Source: Limnephilus marmoratus | Lineage: Eukaryota > Arthropoda > Insecta > Trichoptera > Limnephilidae | Assembly: GCA_917880885.1 (NCBI GenBank) | Contig: OU862909.1 | Location: 31,680,405 to 31,744,404 of the forward strand | Reading direction: 5' to 3' | Length of the DNA stretch: 64,000 nucleotides | Shown here: positions 35,771 to 47,919 of the stretch, in pieces | How positions within the stretch are numbered: position 1 is the first letter of the stretch | Layout of the letters: each line of letters opens with the position of its first letter | Position numbers and translations under genes: made by a program | The notes under the pieces: model-generated | Told to the model about the DNA's origin: nothing | The model's database searches: none | The model's input: only the letters and a program-made list of their open reading frames with translations

Positions 35771-36484
35771 AGGTGGGATTGGACCTAACGAGCAAATGCT
35801 CATTCTAGTCTGCTCTTATAAATTATTTTGGTGATAACAGTTATAGAGCATTCTTTTACTCAATGTTCGTTCGTTTGAAGTAAACGCCACAAGTGCGCCC
35901 AAACAGTTGCCTAGAGCATTCCTTCGTGTTCGGAGCCAATGCTCCCCGTGGCAGTCTCTTCAAAGTGTTATTGTGTTCTTGGAACTAGCTTCGACATGTT
36001 CATACTAATTATGGATTGGAGTAATGAAAATATCTACAAATGATAGAAGCGTACCAAAATTTCAGATGTCTATGGGATCCAACTTATGGAAAATATAATA
36101 AAATAATATTGATAATAACTTATGGAATATAAAATATAAAAATAAGTCTCTTCCTTATTTACTTTTTCGATTAATGAGTCATAGCGATAAATGCGGTACT
36201 TGAAAATACAATATCGCTCTCATTGTCAAAAAATGGTGCAGGAATACTACCTACGACACTACCGCTATGATTGTTGAAGAATGAGCGATGAGCATTCGCT
36301 CGCCTGATTTAAACATCCCTAGAGCATTTGAAAGAATTCTGGTTCTTGATGTTCTCGTTCTTGTAGGTTGGTATCCTTTTGGTGTATATGAAGAAAACGA
36401 ATTACAGTTTACACTAAATATCAAGAAAGAACGCCTTTATTCCAGCTCTAGCTCTATGCTCGTTTGGTCTAATCCCACCAACTC
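35771..36484. repeat. Candidate inverted-repeat-bounded element, about 710 bp
   Basis: GGTGGGATTGGACCTAACGA at the left and TCGTTTGGTCTAATCCCACC at the right are inverted with about three mismatches over 21 bp. Inside are several palindromic GAGCATT/GCTC strings. No transposase and no flanking duplication were identified. Confidence 0.35.
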
Positions 36485-36489
36485 TGCTT

Positions 36490-38215
36490 TGGACCACGCT
36501 CCCATACATTTCAATAGGGCCTTGTACTGAAGCTCTGTCGTGGCGATTCTGATGCAGGGCTGTTGATAATACAGCTCTTTCGTCCGTTCGCGCACATTCT
36601 TTGAATTGCTGTACTTTTCTCATGCGTTTCACTTTTCGCTTGAGAGAACATCTATAAAAATCTGAAATTTGCAAACACCTCAGCACAGGCTCTCCTAATG
36701 AGGAATTCACGAAATATTACTACTTAACCATTTACTGATTGTTGTACACTCCACTACCATGCTTTTTAGCAATTTTTCGGTATTATTGGCATTTACCATC
36801 TATTTAATTTTATGTATGTAAACTGTACGTACTTGTACATAAATAAATCAATAATCATCCGATAGCTCGATAACTTTTACGCCAACTAATGTAATGTAAT
36901 TTTTTTTTATATTAATATCCTTAGAATTGAGTTGTGTATTCCTGAGCATTAGTTATCTCTTCCACTCCTCTCTTTCTTCCTTCTACCTTCTCGCTTTTTC
37001 CGTCCAACCCCTGCTTGAACTATTCAAAGGAAGTTCACTTTAAAGGGATGCATTATTTCATTCTGGAGATGGGTTCCTCAACTGATTGGAACTTCCCCGA
37101 CATCCTAAATTGTTGGCAATTTATCTTCATTACCACCGCACGCTTTTTTCCCGATTTTAAATCTCTATTCCACGAAAAGAAACGGATTACTTTTAAATCT
37201 CACTTTCGGCTAACAAATTGCTGTTCAGGAGAGGCTTGAGCATCATTTGAAAAACATTCACGTTCAAAAATCTAAACTAAAAATGACATTATATAATACA
37301 AATATAATATAATAGAAATAGGCTCTTGGAGGAGACAGCTTTTTTTCTTTTTCTAAAATAAATTTTGATTTAACTTATGGTGAAAATGATCTGACAAATA
37401 TGTTCATTTTCGGAAAAAGTTTGTTTTATTTTTTACTTGTGAATAGTAATTAAGGAGTCTTATAATTATTCATGCTAAGAGCAGGAATCTGAGAAAATCT
37501 TACCAATGTGCTAAAAGCGGTCGGAAAATCCTTTCCCCCTGCCCTTCCCAACCCTTCTCACCCCGCCTCCTAACCCTAACCAGAGACGTGAAATCATCGA
37601 AGTGTTAACATTCTACCTCCCTTTACTGTCTCACCCCTCTAATCCTCCCGCCTAGCCTTCCGTAGAAAAACCCAGCAATTCCCATTTGGTGAAGAAACTA
37701 AAAAACTATAACGAAACTAAACTGAACGGAATACAGTTATAAGAAGGCTGTATATAATATCATAAAATATAATAAATTTGATAAGAATTTTAATGATACA
37801 GGTGTAATTTAAGAACCATTGAAAATAATAATTTTAAATTCTATTGAAAGTTATCACGGTATCGCTGTGAATCCTTTACTTGCCAGTTTTTGTTTAAACA
37901 TTTCAGTTGTAGGTGCATATTATTTTTATCGCTGTTGTGTAGTGAGGATAAATTTTTCAATACATTATATTCTGACATTTATTAAGCGGGTTATTTATTT
38001 ATAATATTAACGCCTTTCGGCTTTTACATAATATAACATAGTGTATAGCAACAACATGAAAAATACAGCTCTAGTGATTTTTTAAAACAGGAAGAAATAG
38101 TTGAAAAAAACATACGTAGATATTCAGATAACAAAACGAAAATAAATGCTACGATATTTAAATATTACAAAATTGTAACAATGAAAAAATACATTTGTAT
38201 ATAATACATGCAAAT
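36490..38215. other. No gene recognised
   Basis: 37540-37680 is C-rich (CTTTCCCCCTGCCCTTCCCA). The remainder is AT-rich with chance frames. Confidence 0.45.
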
Positions 38216-38218
38216 AAC

Positions 38219-38600
38219 TTATCTTAAAGAGGATAAATGATTTATTATTTCATACTTATATTTTATCGGCGACACATTCCATTCATCTATGTGCGAAAAC
38301 AAATTGCCTAAGTTTTGAATTCTGTGTAGTGGTATATTGAAATGGGACATGGTCGTAATATTACCACAATAAAACGGTAGTACTAACCTTGTGTTTCTGG
38401 CTGGCACTTTAAAATTTATGAGCGCTAAGACTTCAGGGCTGTTAATTTTATTATGCAAGATTTTAAATACAAATACTAGATCGAAAACTGTTCTTCCGTC
38501 ACTCAATTTTAATAAATTAGATAAACGATAATATTTCAATAATCTAGTTTATTAGTTACCTTTAAATTGTCATTTATTTGTGTTCTTAGATCGTTTTTGT
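38219..38600 (-). pseudogene. Jockey-type LINE polyprotein C-terminus
   Basis: An open stretch of about 106 codons on the minus strand: RLSNLLKLSDGRTVFDLVFV, then FKILHNKINSPEVLALINFK, then VPARNTR and a PLHRIQNLGN segment. This is the typical tail following the reverse transcriptase in jockey-like elements (a thumb-like helical region with an R.tFaDl.flyk..ng.i.sp.ll..i.f..p.r.tR pattern). No RT catalytic motif is present nearby. It is a 5'-truncated relic. Confidence 0.7.
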
Positions 38601-38879
38601 ATTTTTTATTTAATATTTACAATGTATTTTTGTAAATGAATATGTTAGCCACCGCGTACAGAACCCTTAGTTTTTTTTAATTATAATTTTGAGTCATGTG
38701 AAAATCTATTATTAGATTTATTGTGTGTCGTTAATTTTATTGTAATTTTTTTTGTTTTATTAGTTTTTATATACATATACATGTAATATAATCTGTTATA
38801 GATGTAAATAGTCTGTTGATTTTCCTAAATAAATAAAATTTTAAAAAAACACACCTCAATAATAATAATAATAATCAAT

Positions 38880-39200
38880 GATAGCGTAATATTTTTTACA
38901 TCTATATGTCCGGGTTAAATCTTCCCCACAGGAAAAACTAAACCCTTCCACACACTTTTCCACAAATGATCATCCAGTCAATCCACGCTATGCAAGTGCA
39001 CTATATAAGTATAATAAATACAAAATAATACAAGAACAACATGTTAACCTACCAGAGACCAAATAGGAAAATAATTCACCGACTCCAGATATTTTCATAT
39101 CAGAGGGTTCGGCTCGGTAGAACTCCTAGCTGGACCGATAAATCGTACTGTTCACTACAAATTCTTTGACAAATCTAATAAATATAGTCTGAGAACGCCA
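38880..39200 (-). mobile_element. Non-coding LINE-associated segment, inverted copy of 23440-23800
   Basis: Shares GGGTTCGGCTC(G/T), CTCCAGATATTTTCATATCA, CAAGAACAACATGTTAACCTAC and CACAGGAAAAACTAAACCC with the reverse complement of 23440-23800. In this copy it lies downstream of the coding relic; in copy 1 it lies upstream. Confidence 0.75.
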
Positions 39201-39409
39201 AATTCTTTTAATCTCATTTCCTAAATCTGTATATTTTCTTATTTTTTCAGAAACAGATTTTTTAATATTACAGGAATTTGTAATAGCAACATCCATGATA
39301 TAAGTTTTTTTTACATTTTGTCATGTAAAACTATATCGATATATATATGACTAATTTTTCTGTCTGTTAGTATAGTTTTATCATAATAATATTTTATAAA
39401 ATTCATTTT

Positions 39410-39700
39410 CTAAAAATGAATTTGGTTCGTATTCATAATATGGTAGGTAGGTACTATATTACGGCAGTCAATCAAGTTATGTTTAATTACCAAACTTTGG
39501 TGAATTATTTTTAAAACCTGATTGTGCCTAAATGTATACTCGGACGGCGCTAATACAGAAAATCCCGATATAATATATTCTATAGTTTCAGGAAAAACCA
39601 AACATTTTCTACATAAATCATTGAATTGATTTGTATATTTGATTATATGCTTCCTATAATTTTAAGGACTCTATCTGACGATTATGATTAGTGTTCACAA
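39410..39700 (-). pseudogene. LINE C-terminal relic, copy 2
   Basis: The minus strand repeats the end of copy 1: NYRKHIIKYTNQ, then CRKCLVFPETIEYIISG, then SVLAPSEYTFRHNQVLKIIH and a short tail. Here the CRKC pair is kept, but the later Cys is Phe. Everything upstream is missing. Confidence 0.8.
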
Positions 39701-40554
39701 AATGATTACGTAAATCATATGTTTGTAAAACCCCGTATTAACGAATAATATAATATAAATAAATAAACCTTTTTCTCACATTAGTCTTTTTTTAATAATC
39801 TTACACATTAGTGTTATAAAACATTACCGCTTTCAGGACAACCCACGAAATTTAATATTTTTCGTTGTAACTTTTCCCCTTTTCTTATAAATGATGCCTG
39901 CAACAGAAAAGAGAGATTACAACGGATCTCTCAGCAGCAGCACCATATAGGAATACACGATAGTACAAAGTATTTACTTAGTCGCAAAATTTTCCTTAGC
40001 ATCCAACATATATAATATAAAGTAATTTAATTTCCCTGCATTCAAGCTCCTGCACCTTTGAAACTTGCTCTCCGTACTCTATCATTAAATTACCATAAAC
40101 GTCTTCATCTATCGTGAAAGGAAGTTGTGATATCTCTTCTGATTCGTTTAACCCGCTTTGACATATTCCTACTGGATGCTTTGATCTTTCGCGTGAGTGA
40201 ATTCTCGAATCCAAAATATAAGAAGTTCCTAACCTGGATTCTTTTGCGGCAATATGACAATTTACAGTGAGTCGTGCAAGTTTTTTGATATTCTGATGTT
40301 ATTCGTCTTTACGTTATTTACATCGTGCAAGTGTAGGTACCTACAAAATATCGTTCTAGTACAATTTATTAATTATTATCTCAGTAAATACATGTACAAG
40401 TATATTTCCATTATGTAATCTTCTTTTATTTGTGTTATGGCTCACTAGCCCACAATGTAATGATTCCAACGTAAGTTCTTTTTACTGGTTTATTGCGAAT
40501 TATATAAGGAACAAATATTGTTAGTAGCGTTTGTTTACAGGCGATGTCTAATTA

Positions 40555-40680
40555 GGTCTGACCACGGTTCGCCGAACGGCTGACTGCCCTACTTGTACGC
40601 ACGTTCCGAAACACTTGGCGCCGCCCGACCATCTCCGAACGAACGCGGTCTTTTCGAGTGGCATTCTACACCACTGCACT
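40555..40680. other. GC-rich island 4
   Basis: Block with GGTTCGCCGAACGGCTGACT and CTTGGCGCCGCCCGACC, no frame and no local repeat match. The inverted pieces CGAACG/CGTTCG are short. Confidence 0.3.
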
Positions 40681-41067
40681 CAAATACACATCATTATATG
40701 TATGTGAAACGTGTAAATAATTAAATGTGGGCGGTAAATTTATACAAAAAATCAAATGCCAGCAGTAAAAATATAATTAATAACATAAAATCAAACCAAG
40801 TATAAGGGCACCACCTAAATGAATTCAGAACCAAGAAAATATTTATTTCTTTCGTAGAGTACCTAATGATGTAGCTTTCTTTACCAATATTCAGAACGGT
40901 TAAATATTAATTTCACTCATAATTAATATAATTAATAATTAAGTTATAGTCGTGACAAATAAGGCAGATTATCGTATACTAAAAATATATTTAGAAAGTA
41001 TTCTTCCCCTGGGAAATATTTTTCAAAAATAATTATACTGACCCCTCAGGCAAATTTGTTCGGTTTT

Positions 41068-41545
41068 CAGAACAACTCATACAGGTCTCATAGAAATCGT
41101 TGTCTCCATTAGGTACTATCATCGTTATAAATATGATCTAAAATCTAAACGGTTTTAGAAAGAGCAAACGTTATGCTCTACATTCAAATGTTAACAGCAA
41201 AATATTTAAAATGTACACTTTTATGAATCCAAAGTTTCCGAACATAATTTGAAAAAATTATGAAATTTGGGAATTTTTTATTGATTATTTTTTTATGAAA
41301 CGACAAAAAAATGAGTTGACGATAGCGTTTATAATATCTACGTTTGCCTAATAACATGTGTGTGTTTTTTTCTTCGTTATCTTTAATTTTAGTTAGAAAA
41401 ACATGAAGTGAGCTATTTTTAAAAGTTTTTCGTGTTTGCATCCAAAATTTTAATATTTCAATTTAGTTTTGGGATGCGTCCAGAAATATTCGATAAATTT
41501 GGATTTTATTGCAAAGCGATAATATTTTGACATTTCATATTTTGA
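41068..41545 (+). repeat. Dispersed repeat family C, copy 2
   Basis: CAGAACAACTCATACAGGTC, ACACTTTTATGAATCCAAAG and, after about 220 unmatched bases, GGATTTTATTGCAAAGCG. Confidence 0.6.
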
Positions 41546-41734
41546 CAAATTGAACATCTAGGTACAATCAAAAGTATCTATTTTGAAACGCTTGAAAAAC
41601 AATGCACTTAACTCAAAATTAAACATTACAATGTTTTGGATTTAATTTCAATATTTTGAGAATTACCGTTTCCTTTTAACCTTTAATATCCACTACGTAT
41701 TTTCACAAGAGTTTCACAAGTTCGTCTACCCGCT

Positions 41735-41885
41735 TTTCTTCTCCCCTCCCCCCCTCCACCCCTCCGCCCGCCACAGCGATGGCCGCCGGGCGCCCGAGGC
41801 AACGCTTTGATTTCCGATTCAGAGGGAAATTGCTATCCATAACTAACCTCCCCCCTCCATCCCACTGAACTCATTTCAAACAGGC
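41735..41885. other. GC-rich island 5
   Basis: A C-rich run (CTCCCCTCCCCCCCTCCACC) followed by CGATGGCCGCCGGGCGCCCG and ATTGCTATCCATAACTAACC. Candidate regulatory island about 7.6 kb upstream of the senseless exon. Confidence 0.35.
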
Positions 41886-42414
41886 CATCTGGTCGAAAGA
41901 GAAATTCAGACAGTACCCCGTCATCGCCAACTCAAAGTAATGCTATCGTCATTTTGCTAAGAGGCTTTCCATTTCGCCTCTGGAAAATTTGCTTGAATTC
42001 GGGGGATCGGGCTTCGAACATGTTTGGTAACTTATGAACGTGCTCGAACTGAGTACATATTCAAGAGTTGGTTAAAATAAGGGTGACCATTATTTTTAAT
42101 GAAAATTAAAAACAAAAAACGCAAACATTAAAATAGATTTTTCATTCATATTTATGGTTACTGTGCTTTTCCTGCCTTCAGTATAACAATATTATTATAT
42201 TTTGTGACCGTTTTAGTTACCTTGCATAGTGAAGGTAAACGAATTATGGAATTACTTTAAAAAAAAGAAACTAAAATTAATAAGAAAAATAAAATATCGT
42301 TTATTGAACTTTCAACAATAGTGTACAGGAAAATAAATTAACACTTTTACTTAATACTTTTAACATAACCGTTCTCTATTTTCATTTTAAAATCATGTTG
42401 AATTGTCTCATGTC

Positions 42415-42665
42415 TCTCAAATTCACAAGCTGCGGTCACTCCCGCAACCACTTTAACAACGTACCCTCTCATTTACCTCCTCCCTCAAGGCTCGTGGGTG
42501 GGGGGGTGGTTACCATGGCGACCGCCGCCCGCTGCACCCCGCGGGAGGGGCGGGCACCAAATCAGTGCACCAATGGCACGACAGAAATAAATTGTTCCCT
42601 CTCCCCCTCCCCCACCACCCTCCCACCCGCTACCCCTTGCTCCTGTCGGTCCAGACAATAGAACG
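42415..42665. other. GC-rich island 6
   Basis: The longest GC block here: CTGCGGTCACTCCCGCAACC, then GGTTACCATGGCGACCGCCG, then a CCCTCTCCCCCTCCCCC tract. An 88-codon frame crosses it, but its Pro/Ser-rich tail and lack of splice signals make coding doubtful. Confidence 0.4.
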
Positions 42666-42669
42666 GAGG

Positions 42670-43515
42670 TAAATTTGTGATCAATCCATTCTGTTATTCA
42701 ATCAGATCTAAAGAACCTTATCCTTTCTTCGAATAAGAATTGAACGATATATAATTACATTAGCAGTAAATCAACGCAAAGAAATTCGTTTCAAACGGTT
42801 AAATGACAAAATAAAACATGCAAGAAAGGTTAAGAAAAAAGTCACTAAACTAACGAAAACCAATCTGACCTAACCTAACCCTTTTATGATGTTTTGTTTT
42901 ATCCGGATATCATTTCAAATATGAATTCAGGGAAATGCTGCAAACTTTTTATATAACCGGTATGGAAAGAAAGCCTTCTTGTGTTGCAAAAATTAAGCGA
43001 AAGAAATCTATGTTTAAGTGCGACGATAAACAAGCGCCATAAAATCGGGGAATCCCGACCTTTCCCGGTCCTTCGTGAAGGTTCTGCGAAGGCTATGGAT
43101 TTTTCACTTGGCGTCTAAATGTGTGGAATCTCCGGCATGTGCCTGGGTTGTCCTATTCCGCTTCAAAGACTGCTCTAACGTAGATTTTCCATTTCACGTG
43201 AGTTAGGTTTTCCCAAAGTGGATAGAAACCCTATTTTTATTACCACGTAATACAAATAATTCTTAATAAAAATTAGACACTAAGTCTTGGGACATCTTAT
43301 TTTTTTATTTACATCAAAATTTCTAATGGTACAATGTTGATTGTCTTTTATTTCCAATATTGTAAACAGCTTATTATATAAACTGCGCCCATTTTAAACA
43401 CAGGATTTCGTAATGGGACAGGCACAGTACAACAGTGATTAATTAAGTTGAATAAATAAACAAAATATAGATTAAAAAATACCTGCGTGAAAATTAAGAA
43501 TTTTTGATAGCGTAA
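42670..43515. other. No gene recognised
   Basis: 43040-43210 is GC-richer, with GGGAATCCCGACCTTTCCCG; no frame or motif supports a gene. Confidence 0.45.
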
Positions 43516-43521
43516 TACATA

Positions 43522-43911
43522 TGGCATCCCTCAAGGATATCATCTTTGAAGATGATGTATGGATGAACTTTTTAGGAAAAGCAAGGAGAAGAAATTCTGG
43601 GAAGGAAAAAGGTATGAGGGGTGGGTAGGAATCTGGGGGTCAATGTGTCCAGGAGTGACGGAAGAATGATTCTATCCCTCCCATTTGCGGTTCAAGACAA
43701 AAGCTGGAAAGAGTCCGGCTGGAGAGGTCAAAAGAGTGAGCTGTTCCAGCCCGCCTTGCAGTAGGGGTAACACATCCGTTGCCAAGACCTATACAAACCT
43801 CACACCATGAACCCTGTCTTCCCTGCTGAAACACCAAACTTAGCAAACCACTACGGCAGCGGTGTTGTTATCCAATAAATGGATCCCGGGGCGGCGGTAT
43901 TTGCCTCCCAA
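43522..43911 (-). mobile_element. Family A retroposon, 3'-damaged
   Basis: Reverse-complement copy. Its A-tail end is rearranged near 43522-43560; the remainder runs to GGCGGCGGTATTTGCCTCCC. Confidence 0.75.
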
Positions 43912-44559
43912 ATTGTAAATTTGAAGATGTAAATTTTTATCGTTTCGTGCAAAAAATCCAGCGTGAAACTTTTTCTTTTCAGAAATTTTGTGAAATTTCA
44001 CGAGGTGCTACGATGACATTGATGAATTTCTTCTACCCTTATTGGATTAGTGATGTAAAAATTAATGTAAACTTATGTGCGCCGCTTGACAGAGGTATAT
44101 TTACTTAACCATTTTGCAATTGGACCTTTTAAACATAACATTTCAATTGCGGTAAAAAAAGACACTGTTTAAATCGAATAAAAATGCTATGAAAAGTATT
44201 TCACGCAGTGGTAAAAAAAAACTAATTATCTACACTTTGATCAATTTTGTTGTCAGTAAGAATACGAATGAATCTGTGAAAACGGGGAAACTATTTCCGT
44301 AATTTTACTTCCATACGAGATTTTTCTCACCCTTATAATATCAAAGCCTCTATTAAGGTCGGTAGGTATTCTAAGCAATATCAGGGCTTTCTTCCCCGAA
44401 GTACGTTATGAGATTTTCAATTTGACAGAGATGGTTCAGATTGCAGGCCGAGGTGAAGTAGGACACGCCAGGGACCTCAGTCCCGACTAAAGTTACACCG
44501 CACGAAAAGTTTATCTATCAAAGATTCTATTATCGTGTGATTTCACAAAAGATATATAC

Positions 44560-44703
44560 TTTATTGTGATTATATTTTGGATTATTTTGCCGTGTTGCTC
44601 TTCCTCTTTTTTTGGTCAACGTTTCGGAAAGCATTACACTGTCCATCGTCTGATTTATGCCAAAGAAGGAGGAAGCGCAACACGGCATAAAACCCAAAAA
44701 ATA
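44560..44703. mobile_element. Foldback pair of Penelope-like terminal repeats
   Basis: A left half GGATTATTTTGCCGTGTTGC and a right half GCAACACGGCATAAAACCC are inverted around CAACGTTTCGGAAAGC and CATCGTCTGAT. It resembles the B/C arrangement at 17969-18152 but is more diverged. Confidence 0.6.
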
Positions 44704-44709
44704 ATCATG

Positions 44710-46480
44710 ATAATATTTTTCAAAATCTCAAAAAATATCCAAAAATTATTGACAGAGTGTAGCGCGAAGTCCTATTTCAACACGACCGTTTTGCATTTAG
44801 TTAATCTGTAAATTTGTTTGTACGATTTAGTTTCAAGATTGTGGCTGGTTTAATGATTCAGAAAAGATTATTTTGTCGAAATCAACGTTACTTTTTTTTT
44901 CAATATTATGGTATCAATCTGCCTGATGAAGGTTTGAAAAAAGGATTGTCGTTGAGGCATCGACTTTTCTTTGGACAATTGTATATTTTCTTATATGAAC
45001 TTTTAAAAACTGTTTGGTTTGTAGAAAGTACCTAGGTATTTAAGAACCTGCTTAAAAATATGGTGATTTCAGAGGAAATTTTGGTTTGGATTAACTATAT
45101 TTTTGGACTACTGACTTTTGATTCATTGCATACAGAGTTGTGGGCCAAAAAGACCCTTGTCCACGGACATATGAATATATCTGGATCTGCCCTAAGTGAT
45201 AAAAACGTATTATTTCCCCCTCCACATGGCGCCGGCTGTAGCTCCTCCTTGGAACCGGCTCGCTCCATGGGGAGGGGATATAGCCTCGCTTGAATCTAAA
45301 ATGTGTGACGTCATCATTCTTGCCGTGAACAGCGAGAAGCTGACATCCATACATTTAACGAAATAACGGCAGCTTGTGCTATACAATATATCTACGTATC
45401 AATGTAAACATAGGGAATGTGGGCGGTACTCCAATGTGCTCGTCGCTGGTTACAGGGGTAAGTAAATTAAGAAACATTTGTAAAAGTGTTTTAACTAAAC
45501 ACGGAAACAAAATATTGATATGTGTATTGGCGCGAGTCTTTTTGGGGCGAGCATTTGGCCTTAGCAAATATGTTTTGAACGTGGCAAGCAATTCGCGCTC
45601 CCATGTAAAAAGGTCTATTCATTCAAAGCAGATTTTGCTTTTAAGAACTAAATGGTGATATTGTAATGCGAGATGCCTATATACTGTCAGATTGATTGTT
45701 CAACGAATGACAGTCATCTTTCCCCTCTCCGCTCTACATAGTTTGGTTTTACCCCTCATCTGTAACTGCTTGTCTATCTATTTGGATGTCTATGCCCTTG
45801 TCTCTTTCGTCGTGAGTTTTTATTAATTGCCTGTTACTGTCTACAAAGAACAACTAGTTTATTAACCCTTTACTACACATTTACTGTGCAAAGTAAAACA
45901 TATTATTGACGGACTTACTTCTACCTGTTATACATACCTCTCGCTCACAGCGATACACAGCGCTCTTGAGGCGATTTTTCGCAAAAACAGCGCTATATAA
46001 GTTGTCCAAATTTATTATTATTATACCACCTACAACCATAAATGAGATGAAAAGAATTCGATTGTCAAACTATAGATGTATTTTAGAACACTGTACTATT
46101 GCCAAATATCACGAAGGGTGGTAATTACTAAGATTTTTAAGGAGAGGTGCTTGCCAGCGGCGCGGCGCTTGATATATTACCTTATATACATATTTTGAGT
46201 TTTAAAAAATACAGCAATCATTCCATACGTTTGAATAAATTGCGTTTGTTTTAGGCCTTACCGATATTTTTTCTAGCTACAAATATTTGAAATCTGTTCC
46301 TCTATCACATCTACCTGTCCACAAACTAACTTAGGTATCAAGTCCGGGCATGGCTTTCATACATTTTGTAATTCCAAAAAAGAACTTAGATTACAAAAGT
46401 TCTTTCAATAGCGTGCATAAGAAATGATGCAAATCTGAGGGGACTAAGACATTTTCATAACCATTGAGAATATATTTATA
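44710..46480. other. No gene recognised; possible unclassified repeat
   Basis: 45200-45340 holds ACATGGCGCCGGCTGTAGCT, GGAACCGGCTCGCTCCATGG and a TGACGTCA palindrome (45306-45313). Frames of 70-95 codons overlap on both strands without domains. Confidence 0.4.
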
Positions 46481-46483
46481 AAT

Positions 46484-46625
46484 CAAGGAGTTCATTTTTA
46501 AAGTGTAACTTCTTTAGCACAGTTGTGATTTGAAACTCGTTGAAATGGAAACGACTGACACTAAACAAGATAAACACACATCTATAGGATTTAGCCTGCG
46601 AGAGAATTAGATAGAGGGAAAACTT
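46484..46625 (-). repeat. Dispersed repeat family B, copy 3
   Basis: The reverse complement carries CGCAGGCTAAATCCTATAGA, GTGTTTATC, AACGAGTTTCAAATCACAAC and GAAGTTACACTT. It abuts the full-length SINE at 46637. Confidence 0.65.
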
Positions 46626-46636
46626 ACCTACTTGAC

Positions 46637-47056
46637 GACCTCCGTAGTCCAGTGGCTAAGACTCTTGACTCACATTCCGGAGGTCGCGGGTTCGAACCCG
46701 GCATGCGCAAATAAATTTTATTTGATTAATTTGTGTTATTTCACAATTAATTCATTTAAAATAATATATAGTATATTTGCGGCATGTTCCAGAGTGGAAG
46801 ATACTATCAGTATCGCCCTGGTGTAAGACCACCATTCAGAATTGAAACGTTGCTTGAAAATGGCTTTAGCCGTGTTTAGTGACCAGATCTGAATAGCCAG
46901 GTACTTCCCAACCTTCCTCTTCCCCACCTCCTTCCCCTCCCCGCTACCTTCAGCCTCACAACATACCCCAATTGGGGATGCCATAGTCTCACTGGCTCCA
47001 GACGGGAGCAGTTGAGATTCTTGTGCGGTATTCACTGTAAAAAAAAAAAAAAAAAA
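46637..47056 (+). mobile_element. Full-length tRNA-derived SINE (long family)
   Basis: A 420-bp retroposon. The tRNA-like head carries A box TAGTCCAGTGG and B box GGTTCGAACCC. A body of about 330 bp contains the family hallmarks TATCGCCCTGGTGTAAGACC, ACCAGATCTGAATAGCCAGG and CATACCCCAATTGGGGATGC. It ends in an 18-base A run. It is the best-preserved of the copies in this window. It has no coding capacity and depends on a LINE for movement. Confidence 0.85.
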
Positions 47057-47369
47057 GTAGGTACCTATACGAAGCCACGCGCTCTGTCAAGTTGCGCGCA
47101 GTGGCCGCTTTGATTATGAGCCTACTTTTCAAGGCTCCTATTGGTTGAGATTATGTGGGTGGAGGTTCTACCGCGTGTGAACTGCACTCGATTTTTTTAT
47201 TTTACTTTTTATAACCACCAACACTGGAATTAAAAAAATAAAATAGAGTGCCAATTAACGATTGGTATGTTCAGTATGTTGAATTTACTTAATTAAATTG
47301 CAGAGTCCCTTAAAAATAGATAAAATTTAATAACTTCTTCTAATAGTGCAAAATTATTTTGTGGTAACA

Positions 47370-47815
47370 TTTTAAATTCAAATTAATTAATAACGTTGTA
47401 TTTAACCACTTAATTATTTAAAAAAAACCGACATGTTTCGTCAGCAAAGCTAACTTCCTCGGAGTTTTGACAGAACTAATTTATTTAATTTAATTTTAAA
47501 ATAGACATACATAGGTAATAGAGAAAAATAATAGACATAAACAATAATAAAATTTGAAAGAAAATAATGTGTAAGGGACGAGGGGCAATATAGAACAATT
47601 AAAAATTTAAAAGGGGAATAGATTTAATAATGGGTCATTTAAAAACAATTCTTGATTATTAATAATATTTAAATTTGCATTAACACTCTTTCTAATCTCT
47701 ATAATTTCTAATTTATCCAACTGAAAGCCTTTGATAAATATTAAATATAAATATTATTATTATTATATAAATATTAAGTGGTTAATACAACGTTATTAAT
47801 TAATTTGAAAATTTA
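47370..47815 (-). mobile_element. Penelope-like element relic with inverted ends
   Basis: Encloses the GIY-YIG tail. The ends at 47371-47413 and 47771-47815 are inverted copies of each other (GTGGTTAAATACAACGTTAT and AATTAATTTGAA strings). On the minus strand near 47425-47465, GAGGAAGTTAGC, CTTTGCTGACGAAAC and ATGTCGG form a helix (GTTAGC/GCTGAC) followed by GAAAC, again like part of a hammerhead core. Confidence 0.6.
47607..47743 (-). pseudogene. Penelope-like element: C-terminal tail of the GIY-YIG domain
   Basis: The minus strand has an open stretch of about 45 codons ending in TAA. It contains QLDKLEIIEIRKS, then INNQELFLNDPLLNLF. The pattern LD.LE..EI followed by N.Q....N...LLN is the usual end of Penelope-like reverse transcriptase/GIY-YIG proteins. 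The rest of the protein upstream on this strand is not recognisable. Downstream on the minus strand lie the terminal-repeat sequences with a hammerhead-like motif. Confidence 0.6.
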
Positions 47816-47919
47816 ATTATAAAAAATATCCTGGTCGCTGTATCCTTACAGTGGGTTAGAGTTTAATATCAGTGCCCGGTTGGTGCTAAGAAATGTCAAA
47901 TCAGCCATAAATTTTATTT

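Noticed and set aside
42395..42661. 88-codon frame with an internal ATG in Kozak-like context (ACCATGGCG)
   Set aside because: The predicted peptide is compositionally driven by a GC-rich and C-rich island, with no homology recognised.
42872..42886. CCTAACCTAACCC, resembling the insect telomere repeat
   Set aside because: Only about two units; far too short for an interstitial telomere array.
45306..45313. TGACGTCA, a CRE-type palindrome
   Set aside because: A single 8-bp site in DNA with no promoter evidence; chance occurrence is likely.
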